From TMED88 sp964515335 (lineage in GTDB: Bacteria > Myxococcota_A > UBA9160 > UBA4427), in contig CAZETS010000001.1 of NCBI GenBank assembly GCA_964515335.1, positions 1 through 64,000 on the forward strand: a DNA stretch of 64,000 bases. The letters run 5' to 3'. The position numbers and the translations under genes are program-made. The notes under the pieces are model-generated. The model ran no database searches and was not told the DNA's origin. It saw only the letters and a list, made by a program, of their open reading frames with translations. Position 1 is the first letter of the stretch, and each line of letters begins with the position of its first letter. Shown piece by piece: positions 16,024 through 25,696 of this stretch.

Positions 16024-17253
16024 TTGCGGATCCTGTTCATCAGCCACTACTTCCCGCCGGAGGTAAACGCTCCGGCCAGCCGAACCCACGAGCACTGCCG
16101 GCGCTGGGTGGCCGACGGCCACGACGTCACGGTGATCACGGGCGTGCCCAACCATCCGGCCGGCGAGCTGTTTCCCGGCTTCGAGAACCGCTGGCTGCAG
16201 GAGGAGTCGGTCGACGGCATCCGGGTGATCCGCACCTGGATGCTGCTCACGCCCAACGCCGGCTTCCTACGGCGCATCCTCAACTACGTGCTCTTCGGCG
16301 TGACCGCGATCCTCGCTGCGCGCCGCGTCCGGCGCCCGGACGTGGTGATCGCGACGAGCCCCCAGTTCTTCTGCGGGCTGGCCGGTGCGGTGATCGCACG
16401 GCTGAAGCGGCGGCCGTTCGTGCTGGAGGTGCGGGACCTCTGGCCCAAGTCGATCGTCGAGTTGGACCAGCTTCACGAGGGCCCGGTGCTGCGCGTCCTC
16501 GAGTGGCTCGAGCGCTGGATGTACCGCAGCGCCGAGGCGATCGTCGTGAACACGAAGGCGTTCATCGAGCACATCTCCGCGCTGGGCATCGAGCGCGACC
16601 GCATCGAACTGATCTACAACGGCATCGACGCCGACCGCTTCCAGCCGCGCCCCGCGGACGAAGCCCTGCGCGCCGAGCAGGACCTGGTCGGCCGCAGGTC
16701 GGTCGCCTACATCGGCACACTCGGCCTCGCCCACGGCCTCGGCACCGTCATCGAGGCCGCCGAGCGCCTGCGCGAGCACGAAGACGTGGTCTTCCTGCTG
16801 ATCGGCGCCGGCGCCGAGAGCGGGCGCCTCGAGGCGGAGATCCGCGAGCGGGGGCTCGACAACGTGCGTCTCCTCGGCCTGCAGCCGCGCGAGTCGATGC
16901 CGGCGTGGATCGCGACGATCGACGTGCTGCTCGTCTGCCTGCGCGACCTGCCGGTTTTCGAGACGGTGATCCCGTCCAAGATCTTCGAGTTCCTCGCCCA
17001 GGAGCGTCCCGTGATCGTGACCGCGCGGGGCGAGATCGCGCGCATGGCGAGCGAGGCCGACGTGGCGCTCGTCGCCGAGCCCGAGAACGCCGAAGCGCTC
17101 GCCGAGGCGATCCTGCACGTCGGCTCGCATCCCGAGGAGGCGGCTCGCCGCGCCCGGGCGGGGAGCGAGTGGGTGCGGAAGAACTTCGTCCGCGACGACC
17201 TGGCGCGGCGCATGCTTTCGTTCGTCCAACAGAGCGTGGAGCGGGCGCGTTGA
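16024..17253 (+). CDS. GT4-family glycosyltransferase, WbuB-like
   Basis: A retaining GT-B glycosyltransferase of 409 residues, cytoplasmic or membrane-associated. N-terminal HYFPPEVNAPASRTHEHC resembles WbuB-type enzymes that add deoxy- or amino-sugars. The C-terminal donor domain has VAYIGTLGLAHGLGTVIEA and the ETVIPSKIFEFLAQERPVI block, where the family's acidic donor-binding residue sits. It starts with TTG, 7 nt after epsI, and its stop overlaps the next gene's TTG start. The sugar specificity is not readable from sequence. Confidence 0.88.
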   Translation: MRILFISHYFPPEVNAPASRTHEHCRRWVADGHDVTVITGVPNHPAGELFPGFENRWLQEESVDGIRVIRTWMLLTPNAGFLRRILNYVLFGVTAILAARRVRRPDVVIATSPQFFCGLAGAVIARLKRRPFVLEVRDLWPKSIVELDQLHEGPVLRVLEWLERWMYRSAEAIVVNTKAFIEHISALGIERDRIELIYNGIDADRFQPRPADEALRAEQDLVGRRSVAYIGTLGLAHGLGTVIEAAERLREHEDVVFLLIGAGAESGRLEAEIRERGLDNVRLLGLQPRESMPAWIATIDVLLVCLRDLPVFETVIPSKIFEFLAQERPVIVTARGEIARMASEADVALVAEPENAEALAEAILHVGSHPEEAARRARAGSEWVRKNFVRDDLARRMLSFVQQSVERAR

Positions 17254-18779
17254 TTCGCGTGGGCCTCGGCCGCGGGCCGAAGGGCTACGCGGGCCTGCAC
17301 CCGCCGTGGGCTCCCGGCTGCACGTATCCCGAGTTCGCCGCCCCGACAACGAAAGCGGAGCCCGGCGCCGAGAACCGCGTCTTCGCCGCGGTCCGCGATG
17401 CGCTGCACGCGCTCGGCCTCGACGCGGCCCGCTTCGGCACCGCGCAGTGGAGTCCGCTCGCCGATCTCGTCGAGCCGGGAGGCTCGGTGGTCCTCAAGCC
17501 GAACTTCATCCGCCACTGGAACCCGCTCGCCGACGACGACCCGGAAGCCAGCGTCGACAGCGTGATCACCCACGGCGCGGTGGTCCGCGCCATCGCGGAG
17601 TACGCCTTTCTCGCCGTCGGTCCGTCGGGGCGGGTCGTGCTCGCCGAGGCGCCCCAGCAGGACTGTGACTTCGAGGTGATTCGCGAGCTGACCGGCCTCG
17701 ACGCCATGCAGGCGGCGTTCGCGGCACGCGGCCTCACGCTCGGCATCATCGACCTGCGCCGCGAGGCGGTCGTCTTCCGCGACGGCGTCATCACCGAGCG
17801 ACGCGCGCTCCCCGGCGATCCGGCCGGCTATCGCGCGGTCGACCTCGGCACGCGCAGCTTCTTCACCGACGCGGACCTCGATCCGGCGCGCTTGCGCGGA
17901 GCCGACTACGACCCCGGCCCGACCTCGCTCCACCACTCGGGCGGACGCAACGCGTACCTGCTCTCGGAGACCGTGCTCTCGAGCGACCTGATCGTGAACC
18001 TCCCCAAGCTCAAGACGCACAAGAAGACGGGCGTGACCCTGGCGCTCAAGAACATGGTCGGCATCAACGGCGACAAGAACTGGCTGCCCCACCACTGTGC
18101 GGGCGCAGTGGCGGAAGGCGGCGACGAGTTTCCGGGGGGCGCGATCGCCGACCGGGCGCGCAGCCGGCTGACCGAAATCGGCCGCAGCCTGCTGCGCCGA
18201 GGCATCGGCACCAGGCTCGCCCGCCTCTACCGCCGAGCCGAGACCGCCGTGCGCGGCGATGAGTTCATTCGGGCGGGCAACTGGCACGGCAACCGCACCA
18301 CCTGGCGGATGTGCGCCGACCTGAACCGCTGCGTGTACTACAGCGACGCCGAAGGCCCGCACCTCGACGCACCGCGGCCGGTGCGGCGCGTCCTGAACGT
18401 GCTCGACGGCATCGTGGCGGGAGACGGCAACGGACCGCTGGCGCCGCGCGACGTTCCCCTTGGGGTAATCCTCGCCTCCACGGACCCGGTGGCCCTCGAC
18501 CTCGCCGCCGTCCGCCTGATGGGATTCGACGAGCGGCGGATCCCCAAGGTGATGGGACCGATGACGAGCGACGACCTGCGCATCACGGAGGTCCACACCC
18601 CCGACGACGTGGAGATCGGCGAGGTCGATGGCGGAGCGGGCTCGCTTCGCGTGTACGCTCTCGGCGCGATGACGGCCGAGTGTCCGTTGCGCCCGCATCC
18701 CGGTTGGCTCAATCACATCGAGCGAAGGTCCGATGACGAGGGGGGCGGGGACGCCCCGCGAGAGAGGGCTTCCACGTGA
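17250..18779 (+). CDS. DUF362-domain protein
   Basis: A 509-residue protein of the DUF362 family, usually found in iron-sulfur or polysaccharide contexts and without a proven reaction. The core motif LPKLKTHKKTGVTLALKN lies near residue 250, followed by MVGINGDKNWLPHH, and STDPVALDLAAVRLMG near 410. No CX2CX2C ferredoxin motif is seen, so an Fe-S cluster domain seems absent. It starts with TTG overlapping the previous stop, and its stop overlaps the GTG of the bi-domain oxidoreductase, so the two are probably made together. A GC hairpin (18745-18759) lies in its last codons. Confidence 0.85.
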   Translation: MIRVGLGRGPKGYAGLHPPWAPGCTYPEFAAPTTKAEPGAENRVFAAVRDALHALGLDAARFGTAQWSPLADLVEPGGSVVLKPNFIRHWNPLADDDPEASVDSVITHGAVVRAIAEYAFLAVGPSGRVVLAEAPQQDCDFEVIRELTGLDAMQAAFAARGLTLGIIDLRREAVVFRDGVITERRALPGDPAGYRAVDLGTRSFFTDADLDPARLRGADYDPGPTSLHHSGGRNAYLLSETVLSSDLIVNLPKLKTHKKTGVTLALKNMVGINGDKNWLPHHCAGAVAEGGDEFPGGAIADRARSRLTEIGRSLLRRGIGTRLARLYRRAETAVRGDEFIRAGNWHGNRTTWRMCADLNRCVYYSDAEGPHLDAPRPVRRVLNVLDGIVAGDGNGPLAPRDVPLGVILASTDPVALDLAAVRLMGFDERRIPKVMGPMTSDDLRITEVHTPDDVEIGEVDGGAGSLRVYALGAMTAECPLRPHPGWLNHIERRSDDEGGGDAPRERAST

Positions 18780-20917
18780 GGCAGATCCTGCAGAGCGCCC
18801 GCGGCGGCGAACTCCGGCTGGCCGAAGTAGCGCCCCCGGCGCTCGGCCGCGGGCAGGTGCTGGTGCAGAACCACTTCTCGGTGGTCTCGCCCGGCACCGA
18901 CAAGCTCGCGATGTCGTTCGCCCGCAAGTCGCTGCTCGCCAAGGCCCGCAGCCGGCCCGACCTGGTCGATCAGGTGGTGCGCAAGGTGCGCCACGAGGGT
19001 CCGTTGCCGACGTATCGGTCGGCGATGAACAAGCTCGACGCGCCGCAGCCGCTCGGGTACTCGAGCGCCGGCGTCGTCACGGCGGTGGCCGACGACGTGA
19101 CCGACTTCGTGGTGGGCGACCGTGTGGCGTGCGCGGGGGCGGGCCACGCGAACCACGCCGAGATCGTCGCCGTGCCGGCGAACCTGGTCGCCCGCGTGCC
19201 CGACGGACTCGATCTCGAAAAGGCGGCGTTCGCCACGCTCGGGGCGATCGCCATGCAGGGCGTGCGCATCGCCGAGCCGAGCCTCGGCGAGGTGGCGGTG
19301 GTGGTCGGGCTCGGCCTGATCGGACAGCTCACCGTGCAGCTGCTCGCCGCGAACGGCTGCCGGGTGCTCGGCGTGGACCTCGACGAGCGGCGCATCAAGG
19401 AGGCCCGCGACCAGGGCGCCGAGTGGGGCGCTACGCCCGACGCGCTTCGGGACGGCTGGCACGCCGAGCCAACCGGCGGCCTCGGCGTCGACTTCGCGAT
19501 GGTGACGGCCTCGGCGGAAAGCGCGGCGCCGATCCAGCTGTCGGCGACGCTGTGCCGGCCGAAGGGTCGTGTCGTCGTGGTCGGCGCGATGCCGCTCGAG
19601 CTCGACCGCCGCACCTCCTACGAGAAGGAGCTGTCGCTGCGCCTGTCGATGTCCTACGGCCCGGGCCGCTACGACCGCCGCTACGAAGAACTCGGCCTCG
19701 ATTACCCGCTTCCCTACGTGCGCTGGACCGAAAATCGAAACCTGCAGGCCTTCCTGGCTCTCGCCAGCGCCGGCCGCGTCCACCCCGAGCGCCTCGACGC
19801 CGAGACGGTTCCGTTCGACCGCGCCGAGTCCGCCTACGAAGAGCTCGCGAGCGGCGAGCGGCGCAGCCTGGCCGTGGTGTTCCGCTACGCCGAAGCGCCC
19901 GACCTGCGCCGCACCCTCGAGCTGGCCGCGCGACCACGCCCTTCGGGCGATCGCGTCGGCGTGGGCTTCCTCGGCGCTGGCAACTACGCGAAGGCGGTGC
20001 TGCTGCCGGCGCTGGCCGGGCACAAGGACGTCGAGCCGCGCGCGCTGGTCACCGCCACCGGGCCCTCGGCCGAGCGCACGGCCGAGCGTTTCTCCTTCTC
20101 GCGCTGCGGCACCGACCCGGCCGCCGTGCTCGAAGATCCCGACGTCGACCTCGTGTTCGTGACGACTCGGCACGACCTCCACGCCGAGCAGGCGATCGCG
20201 GCGCTGCGCGCCGGCAAGGCCGTCTGGCTCGAGAAGCCGGTCGGCCTCGACGCGGGCGAGGTCGACGCCGTCGCCACAGCCGTGCGCGAGACCGGCGGCT
20301 TCCTGACCGTCGGCTACAACCGCCGCTTCTCCAGCCACGCCCGCACGATCCGCGAGGTCTTCGCGACGCGGCAGTCGGCGCTCAGCATCGACTACACGGT
20401 GGCGGCCGGGCCGCCGCCTCGCGGCACCTGGATCACCGACCCGGGCGAGGGCGGCGGGCGCATCGTCGGCGAGTGCTGCCACTTCGTCGACCTCTGCGCG
20501 TACCTGGTCGGCGGACCGCCGACACGCGTCTTCGCCACCGGCTCGGGCGCCGACCCGGAGGTCGACGACTCGACGACCGCCCTGCTCTCGTGGCCCGACG
20601 GGTCGACGGCCACCATCCACTACCTGGCGAGGGCCAGCAGCGAGCTGCCCAAGGAACGCTTCGAGGCCTCGGCGGGCGGCGTCACCGCGACCTGCGAGAA
20701 CTTCCGGCAGACGCGCCTGCACGGCGCCCGGGGCGGCGTCCGCAAGCTCAACCAGGACAAGGGCCAGGCGACGGCCATCACCGAGACGATCGCCGCCATC
20801 AAGAGCGGCGGGCCGGCGCCGATCGACCTCGACGAGATCGTGGCCGTGTCGCGCGCGACGTTCGCGATCCTCGAATCGCAGCGCAGCGGCCGGGCGGTCG
20901 AGCTGGGGGACGGGTGA
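18776..20917 (+). CDS. bi-domain oxidoreductase: zinc-type alcohol dehydrogenase + Gfo/Idh/MocA
   Basis: A 713-residue fusion of two dehydrogenase folds. Residues about 1-385 are a medium-chain alcohol-dehydrogenase-like domain with the NAD motif VVVGLGLIGQLTVQLLAANG near 177. Residues about 393-713 are a Gfo/Idh/MocA domain starting VGVGFLGAGNYAKAV, with the conserved EKPVGLDAGEV near 486 and a later NRRFSSHAR-type substrate loop. The fusion recurs in exopolysaccharide loci beside DUF362 and heparinase-like genes; a role in making or remodelling an unusual nucleotide sugar or uronate is inference. GTG start overlaps the DUF362 stop; the stop overlaps the next GTG. Confidence 0.88.
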   Translation: MRQILQSARGGELRLAEVAPPALGRGQVLVQNHFSVVSPGTDKLAMSFARKSLLAKARSRPDLVDQVVRKVRHEGPLPTYRSAMNKLDAPQPLGYSSAGVVTAVADDVTDFVVGDRVACAGAGHANHAEIVAVPANLVARVPDGLDLEKAAFATLGAIAMQGVRIAEPSLGEVAVVVGLGLIGQLTVQLLAANGCRVLGVDLDERRIKEARDQGAEWGATPDALRDGWHAEPTGGLGVDFAMVTASAESAAPIQLSATLCRPKGRVVVVGAMPLELDRRTSYEKELSLRLSMSYGPGRYDRRYEELGLDYPLPYVRWTENRNLQAFLALASAGRVHPERLDAETVPFDRAESAYEELASGERRSLAVVFRYAEAPDLRRTLELAARPRPSGDRVGVGFLGAGNYAKAVLLPALAGHKDVEPRALVTATGPSAERTAERFSFSRCGTDPAAVLEDPDVDLVFVTTRHDLHAEQAIAALRAGKAVWLEKPVGLDAGEVDAVATAVRETGGFLTVGYNRRFSSHARTIREVFATRQSALSIDYTVAAGPPPRGTWITDPGEGGGRIVGECCHFVDLCAYLVGGPPTRVFATGSGADPEVDDSTTALLSWPDGSTATIHYLARASSELPKERFEASAGGVTATCENFRQTRLHGARGGVRKLNQDKGQATAITETIAAIKSGGPAPIDLDEIVAVSRATFAILESQRSGRAVELGDG

Positions 20918-22044
20918 GGATCGCGCTGGTCTCGCCTTCGTTCCTGCCCGACGTGGGCGGAGCGGAGTTCGTCGCCCACAATCTCGCCATGGCGTGGGGC
21001 CGGCAGGGGCACACCGTCCAGGTCTTGAACTGGGTGACGGATCGACCTTCCCACCCGGACGCCACGTACTCGGTGGCGCGCTTCTCGCTGCTCAGGGGTG
21101 CGCCGCGCTTCGGATACCACCGCTTCCCGTTCCTCGGATACACCGTTCGGCAGCTCGAGCGGGCTTTCTCGGAGTTCCGTCCGGATTTCGTATCCGGTCA
21201 CATGGGCTACCCGACGGGTCCGTACCTCGCAGGCTGTCGGCCGCGTGTTCCGTTCAGCCTGACCTGTCACGGTCGCGACCTCACGCACTTCGACTGGGGA
21301 TACCGGAACGAGTACGGGATCGACCAGGTGATGCGCGGCGCGATGCTGGCCTCGCAGGGCGTGATCGCGATCAGCTCCTACGCGCGGCGCGTGCTCGAAG
21401 AGCTCGGCCTTCCAGTCGAGAAGATCCACGACATACCGAACGGGGTCGACCTGGAACGCTTCGCGCGACCCATGGGGGGCGACGTGCGCGACCTGCTCGG
21501 GATTCCGGCGGACACGCCGCTGGTCCTGAGCGTCGGCCGGGAGCACCCGCAGAAGGCGTTTGCTGCCGGAATCCGGGCGTTCGCGCTGGCGGCCGGGCGC
21601 CGCCCGGACGCCCACTACCTGATCCTCGGCAAGGGAACCGAAGCCAATCGTCCGCTGATCGAGTCCCTGGGGCTGGAGGGTCGCGTACACACCCACCCCG
21701 GCCTGCAGGGAGACGAGCTGGTCGGCGCCTATCGTTCGGCGACCGTCTACTTCTCGCCCTCGGTATGGGAGATGATGCCCCTCGTCGTCCTCGAATCGAT
21801 GGCGGCGGGAATCCCCGCCGTCGTCACGAACGTGAGCGGCAGCCAGGATCTCATCGTCGACGGGAAGACGGGCTTCATCGTCGAAGCCGGCGACGAGGAG
21901 TCGATGGCCGATCGACTGACCGCCGTTCTCGAAGACGCTGCCCTGCGGAGCCGCCTCGCAAAGGCGACCTCCGAGCGGGTCATCGACTACGGATGGGACC
22001 ACGTGGCCCGGCGCCATCTCGAGCTCGCCGAGACGTTGCATTGA
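20914..22044 (+). CDS. GT4-family glycosyltransferase
   Basis: A 376-residue GT-B glycosyltransferase. The N-terminal acceptor domain starts VRIALVSPSFLPDVGGAEFV, and the C-terminal donor domain has VLSVGREHPQKAFAAGI and the EX7E region EMMPLVVLESMAAGIPAVV. The GTG start overlaps the oxidoreductase stop and its stop overlaps the following TTG start. Likely adds one sugar to the lipid-linked repeat; donor and linkage are unknown. Confidence 0.88.
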   Translation: MRIALVSPSFLPDVGGAEFVAHNLAMAWGRQGHTVQVLNWVTDRPSHPDATYSVARFSLLRGAPRFGYHRFPFLGYTVRQLERAFSEFRPDFVSGHMGYPTGPYLAGCRPRVPFSLTCHGRDLTHFDWGYRNEYGIDQVMRGAMLASQGVIAISSYARRVLEELGLPVEKIHDIPNGVDLERFARPMGGDVRDLLGIPADTPLVLSVGREHPQKAFAAGIRAFALAAGRRPDAHYLILGKGTEANRPLIESLGLEGRVHTHPGLQGDELVGAYRSATVYFSPSVWEMMPLVVLESMAAGIPAVVTNVSGSQDLIVDGKTGFIVEAGDEESMADRLTAVLEDAALRSRLAKATSERVIDYGWDHVARRHLELAETLH

Positions 22045-23216
22045 GCCGACCCCTGCGAATCCTGATGATGTGCCCCCAGTTCCGGCCACTGGTCGGCGGG
22101 TACGAACGCGCCGCCGAGCGCCTCTCGAAGGGCCTCGTCGCCCGGGGCCAGCAAGTCGACGTCCTGACCGAGCGACGCGACCCCAGCTGGCCCGCGCGCG
22201 AAGACATGGACGGGGTCGGGGTGATCCGCGTTCGTTCCGTCGCACGGCGAGGCGTGCACGGTCCGAGCGCGGTCTTCTCGTTCGCGAGATTCCTGATGCG
22301 GCACGGGCATCGGTACGACCTGATCCACTCACACCAGTACGGCCGACTCGCGGCGGCGGCGATCGGCTACGCCTGGCTGCGCGGCGTGCCATCGCTCCTG
22401 AAGATCACGAATACCGGCGCGGACGGCATCGATGCAGCGCTGGCCGGCAGCCTCACCGAGCGCGCGTTCCGCCCGATCCACAGGCGGGTGTCTGCGTGCA
22501 TCACCACGAGCGGGCGAGCCGCCGAAGAGGCGCGGCTGTTCGGCATCCCGGGCTCCCGGATCCATCGCATACCGAATCCCCTCGACACGGATCGCTTCCG
22601 CCCAGCACAGCCCGAGCAACGACTCCGTGCGCGCGCCGATCTCGGCATCGGCGACGAGTTCCTGGCCGTGTCCGTGAGCCGGCTGAGCAGAGAGAAGAAT
22701 CACGCCATGCTGATCGACGCGTGGGAGCGCGTCGCAGCCCGCCACCCCGAGGCGCGACTCGCCGTCGTCGGAGGCGGCCCGCTCCAGGACGAGATCCGCA
22801 GCCGCATCGACGGCTCTGCGGCGGCCGATCGAATTCGGCTCGTGGGCGCGGTGGACGACCCCCGCCAGTGGTATGCGGCAGCGGACCTCTTCGTCCTGCC
22901 GTCGGTCAACGAAGGTCTGTCGAACAGCCTGATGGAAGCGATGAGCTGCGGCCTTCCCGCCGTATCGACCCAGGTGTCCGGGGCGGAGGACATCTTCGCC
23001 GAGGCCGACATCGGCCGCATGGTCGAGCCGGGCGACGCCGGTGCTTTCGCCGACGCAGTCTGTGCATCGATCTCCTCGGAGGATGCACTGGCCGAGAGCG
23101 GGCGCGCGGCTCGTGGATACGCCGAAGGGCGCTTCGCGATCGACCGCGTCGTCGATGCGACGCTCGCCCTCTACTCGAAGGTCGTGGAAGAGGCCCGAGC
23201 GCCCGGCTCGACGTAG
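22041..23216 (+). CDS. GT4-family glycosyltransferase
   Basis: A 391-residue GT-B glycosyltransferase, last gene of the rightward operon. It begins (TTG) with LRILMMCPQFRPLVGGYERA and has the donor-domain blocks AVSVSRLSREKNHAMLIDAW and the EX7E motif NEGLSNSLMEAMSCGLPAV. Its 3' end overlaps the end of the convergent SGNH pseudogene by 46 bp, which implies that one transcript reads into the other. Specificity unknown. Confidence 0.88.
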   Translation: MSRPLRILMMCPQFRPLVGGYERAAERLSKGLVARGQQVDVLTERRDPSWPAREDMDGVGVIRVRSVARRGVHGPSAVFSFARFLMRHGHRYDLIHSHQYGRLAAAAIGYAWLRGVPSLLKITNTGADGIDAALAGSLTERAFRPIHRRVSACITTSGRAAEEARLFGIPGSRIHRIPNPLDTDRFRPAQPEQRLRARADLGIGDEFLAVSVSRLSREKNHAMLIDAWERVAARHPEARLAVVGGGPLQDEIRSRIDGSAAADRIRLVGAVDDPRQWYAAADLFVLPSVNEGLSNSLMEAMSCGLPAVSTQVSGAEDIFAEADIGRMVEPGDAGAFADAVCASISSEDALAESGRAARGYAEGRFAIDRVVDATLALYSKVVEEARAPGST

Positions 23217-24400
23217 TCGTTCGAGCCCAGCGCGACCTGCTCGCAGACGGCCTCGGCCATCAGCTCGGCTGCCAGCCGATGGCCGGCGTCGTTCCAGTGC
23301 CCCCGGCAGGGCCGCGCATTCTCGAATCCGTGCAGGCACTCGCCGGTGCGCTCCGCATGCTCGAGGAAGGGACGTGCGAGACCCAGGCTGTCGACGCCCA
23401 CCTCGTCCGCGAAGGCGCGAATCCGATCCTCGTAGTAGTAGAGATCGGCCACGCCCAGCCTGTCGGCGGCCCTGCTGCGGACAGCCGGGTCGGGATTGAC
23501 CTGGTCGCCGTCGCTCACGACGACGAGCAGGAAGTCGCTGCCGTGCTCCGTGACCACCTCGGCGATCCGCTCCACGAGCGCTTCGGTGACCGCCCAGGCC
23601 TCCGCCCAGACCTTCGTCCTCGGCGGGAAGAACACGCCGTCGTCTCGGGTGCGGCCTTCCTGCGGTCGCTGCGCCAGCCGCACCGGGATCCGGCGCGCCT
23701 CGTCGACGAGCTGGGCGATCCGCGAGTGCCTTCGAATCCACGCCTTCTGCTGGCCCCAACGGCTGGAGGACCGGAGGTATTGCGAGGACCCGAGGAAGGA
23801 GTCGTCGAGCTCGAGCGCAGCGCCCCTCAGCACGTAGTAGGGCTTGCCGGGCTCGCCCTCCAGACCGCGATGGTTGTTCCTGACGTCGTTGAGCACGAAG
23901 GGCAGCAGCACGAGATCCGGGTCGTATGCGAGCGCCTTGTGCTCGAGCACCCGCAGCTGCTGGGCCGTGCCGAAGCCTGAGACCCCGAAGTTCAGTGACT
24001 CGACGCGCCGGCCGCCGATCGCGGCGCAGCGGGCCAACTCGCCCTCGAGCAGCGACCAGAAGGCCGCCTGCGCGTCGACCTGCATCGCTTCGGCCTAGCT
24101 GTCGCCGATGACCGCGATGCGGAAGGTCCCGGCCGGCTTGGCGAACGCGTGCTCGCGGTCGCGCATTCCCTGCGAGTCGATGGAGACGAAGGCCCGCCCC
24201 TCGAGGGTCTGCCATCCCGAAGCGCCCGGCACGTGACGTGCGCCGGCGATCGCGTCGGCCTCGTAGAACGCGGGGTACTCGACCCCAGCGACCCGCAGCG
24301 CACACTCGGCGGCCACCACGCACAGCAACGTGCTGACCAGCACCGCAACGACGCGCAGCCCGACGCCGCGTCGACCCGCCATCGGATCAGCTGGCTCCAC
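23171..24400 (-). pseudogene. SGNH/GDSL-like acyltransferase or esterase, interrupted by in-frame UAG
   Basis: The first part (to 24095) encodes an N-terminal membrane anchor (VVAVLVSTLLCVVAAECALR) and runs to FRIAVIGDS, the SGNH block I with its catalytic serine, then hits a TAG (24095-24097). Reading continues in the same frame as AEAMQVDAQAAFW for another 307 codons, through a GND-type block (LNDVRNNHRG) to the C-terminal block GHWNDAGH. The intact paralogue at 45.2 kb reads GDSYTEALQVPIEATWW, so the TAG replaces the Tyr codon directly after the catalytic serine. Single-base change TAC/TAT to TAG explains it. It is either a real nonsense mutation or a sequencing error. An alternative start is the ATG at 24382. 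Confidence 0.85.
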
Positions 24401-24433
24401 CGACGACTCCCGACCCCGGCTCCCGGGAGGCGG

Positions 24434-25696
24434 TCAACGTGCAGTCGACCCGACCGGGGCTCTCGACCAGCTACTCGCCTCCGCGTCCTCTCTCGGCGAG
24501 ATGATGGCGTTGGTCATGAGCACCGCGAAGAGGACCGCTGTAATGGATCCCTCGTGCAGGGTGTGATCGAAGAGGCTGTAGACCGCAATGAGCGTCGTCA
24601 GGATGACGGCCGACAGCGAGCGCTGCAAGCCGAACCGGAGAACCTTCAGGTAGCCCTGGGACAGCAGGGCCACGTAGATCACGACGGCGAGAATTCCGTA
24701 GTTGTAGCCGAGGGTCACGTAGGTATTGTGGGCGTAGACCCCATAGTATTGGGCGGCACCGGGGCCGCGCCCTCCCCAGAAGAACTCGGCGAAGCGCTCG
24801 AGCCCGAACAAGAAGGCATCGAGTCGACCCCGACTCGAGGAGTCGCTGGTGTCGAACGTCAGGACGCTCGTCACCCTCCATGCCTCGCGGGTGTCGACAT
24901 CGAGGAAGACGACCGCCGCCACCAGAGCGAGCGTGATCCCGAGGATGCCCGCGACGGCGATGGCCAGGCGCGTGCCGAATCGCAGCGTGCCGCGGCCCTG
25001 CGGGAGAAACAGGTACGTTGCGGCGATGAAGACGCCGAGGAACATCGCTGACCGGCTGAGCGTCGTGATCACCCCGAGAAGCGTGATTCCCACGATCGTC
25101 ATGCTCCGCACGGTCTGCTTGCGGACGTCCTGCGAGAGGACCAGCAGGACGAGGAGGGTGTTTCCGGCCATGTTCGAATCGCCGAAGAACCCGGCCGAGC
25201 GTCCTTCCGCGCGAGCGTAGGGATTGTGGACGAAGAGTTCCCCGAAGAAGGTGACGAGCGTGATGCCGAGCGAGATCGTTGCCGCGGCCCGCAACACGCG
25301 GGGCCCATCGTCGTCCCACAGCAGGAAGGCCATGCTCCCCAGCGAGGAGAAGAAGACGATGCGAGATCGCATGTCGCTCCAGGCGTGCTGCTGATGCGGA
25401 TGGTCACCGCCGAAATACAACGCCACGGGAACGATCGTGATCATCAACCACACCCAGAGCATCGGCTGCATGACGAACTGCAGCAGCCGGTGGGGCCGGA
25501 AGACGAAGTAGTAGACGAGGAAGAAGCCGGTGAAGACGTAGTAGTCGAGGAACGGAACCGTGTCCGCGATCCACAAGTAACTGTTGGTGAACCAGTACGT
25601 GAGCCACAGGACGCCGATGACGAAGTGGCTCGTCACGCGCTGTCGCGGCTCGACGGACTCGCTGTGCATGAAGGTCGCGTGGGTCGTCATCGACAC
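24434..25696 (-). CDS. O-antigen ligase/polymerase-family membrane protein
   Basis: A 420-residue polytopic inner-membrane protein with 10-12 hydrophobic segments. A large periplasmic loop contains AHNTYVTLGYNYG, the histidine-bearing motif of the WaaL/Wzy_C family. It would polymerise lipid-linked repeats (Wzy role) or ligate chains to an acceptor; the presence of a Wzz-like protein and no other polymerase candidate favours the Wzy role. An internal arginine (DSSSRGRLDAF) before the loop matches the family. It lies 33 bp upstream of the SGNH pseudogene in the same direction. Confidence 0.85.
   Translation of the reverse strand: MSMTTHATFMHSESVEPRQRVTSHFVIGVLWLTYWFTNSYLWIADTVPFLDYYVFTGFFLVYYFVFRPHRLLQFVMQPMLWVWLMITIVPVALYFGGDHPHQQHAWSDMRSRIVFFSSLGSMAFLLWDDDGPRVLRAAATISLGITLVTFFGELFVHNPYARAEGRSAGFFGDSNMAGNTLLVLLVLSQDVRKQTVRSMTIVGITLLGVITTLSRSAMFLGVFIAATYLFLPQGRGTLRFGTRLAIAVAGILGITLALVAAVVFLDVDTREAWRVTSVLTFDTSDSSSRGRLDAFLFGLERFAEFFWGGRGPGAAQYYGVYAHNTYVTLGYNYGILAVVIYVALLSQGYLKVLRFGLQRSLSAVILTTLIAVYSLFDHTLHEGSITAVLFAVLMTNAIISPREDAEASSWSRAPVGSTAR

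Noticed and set aside
18745..18759. GCGGGG-ACG-CCCCGC hairpin as a terminator
   Set aside because: It is inside the end of the DUF362 gene, has no T-run, and the next gene is coupled by overlap, so termination there is implausible.
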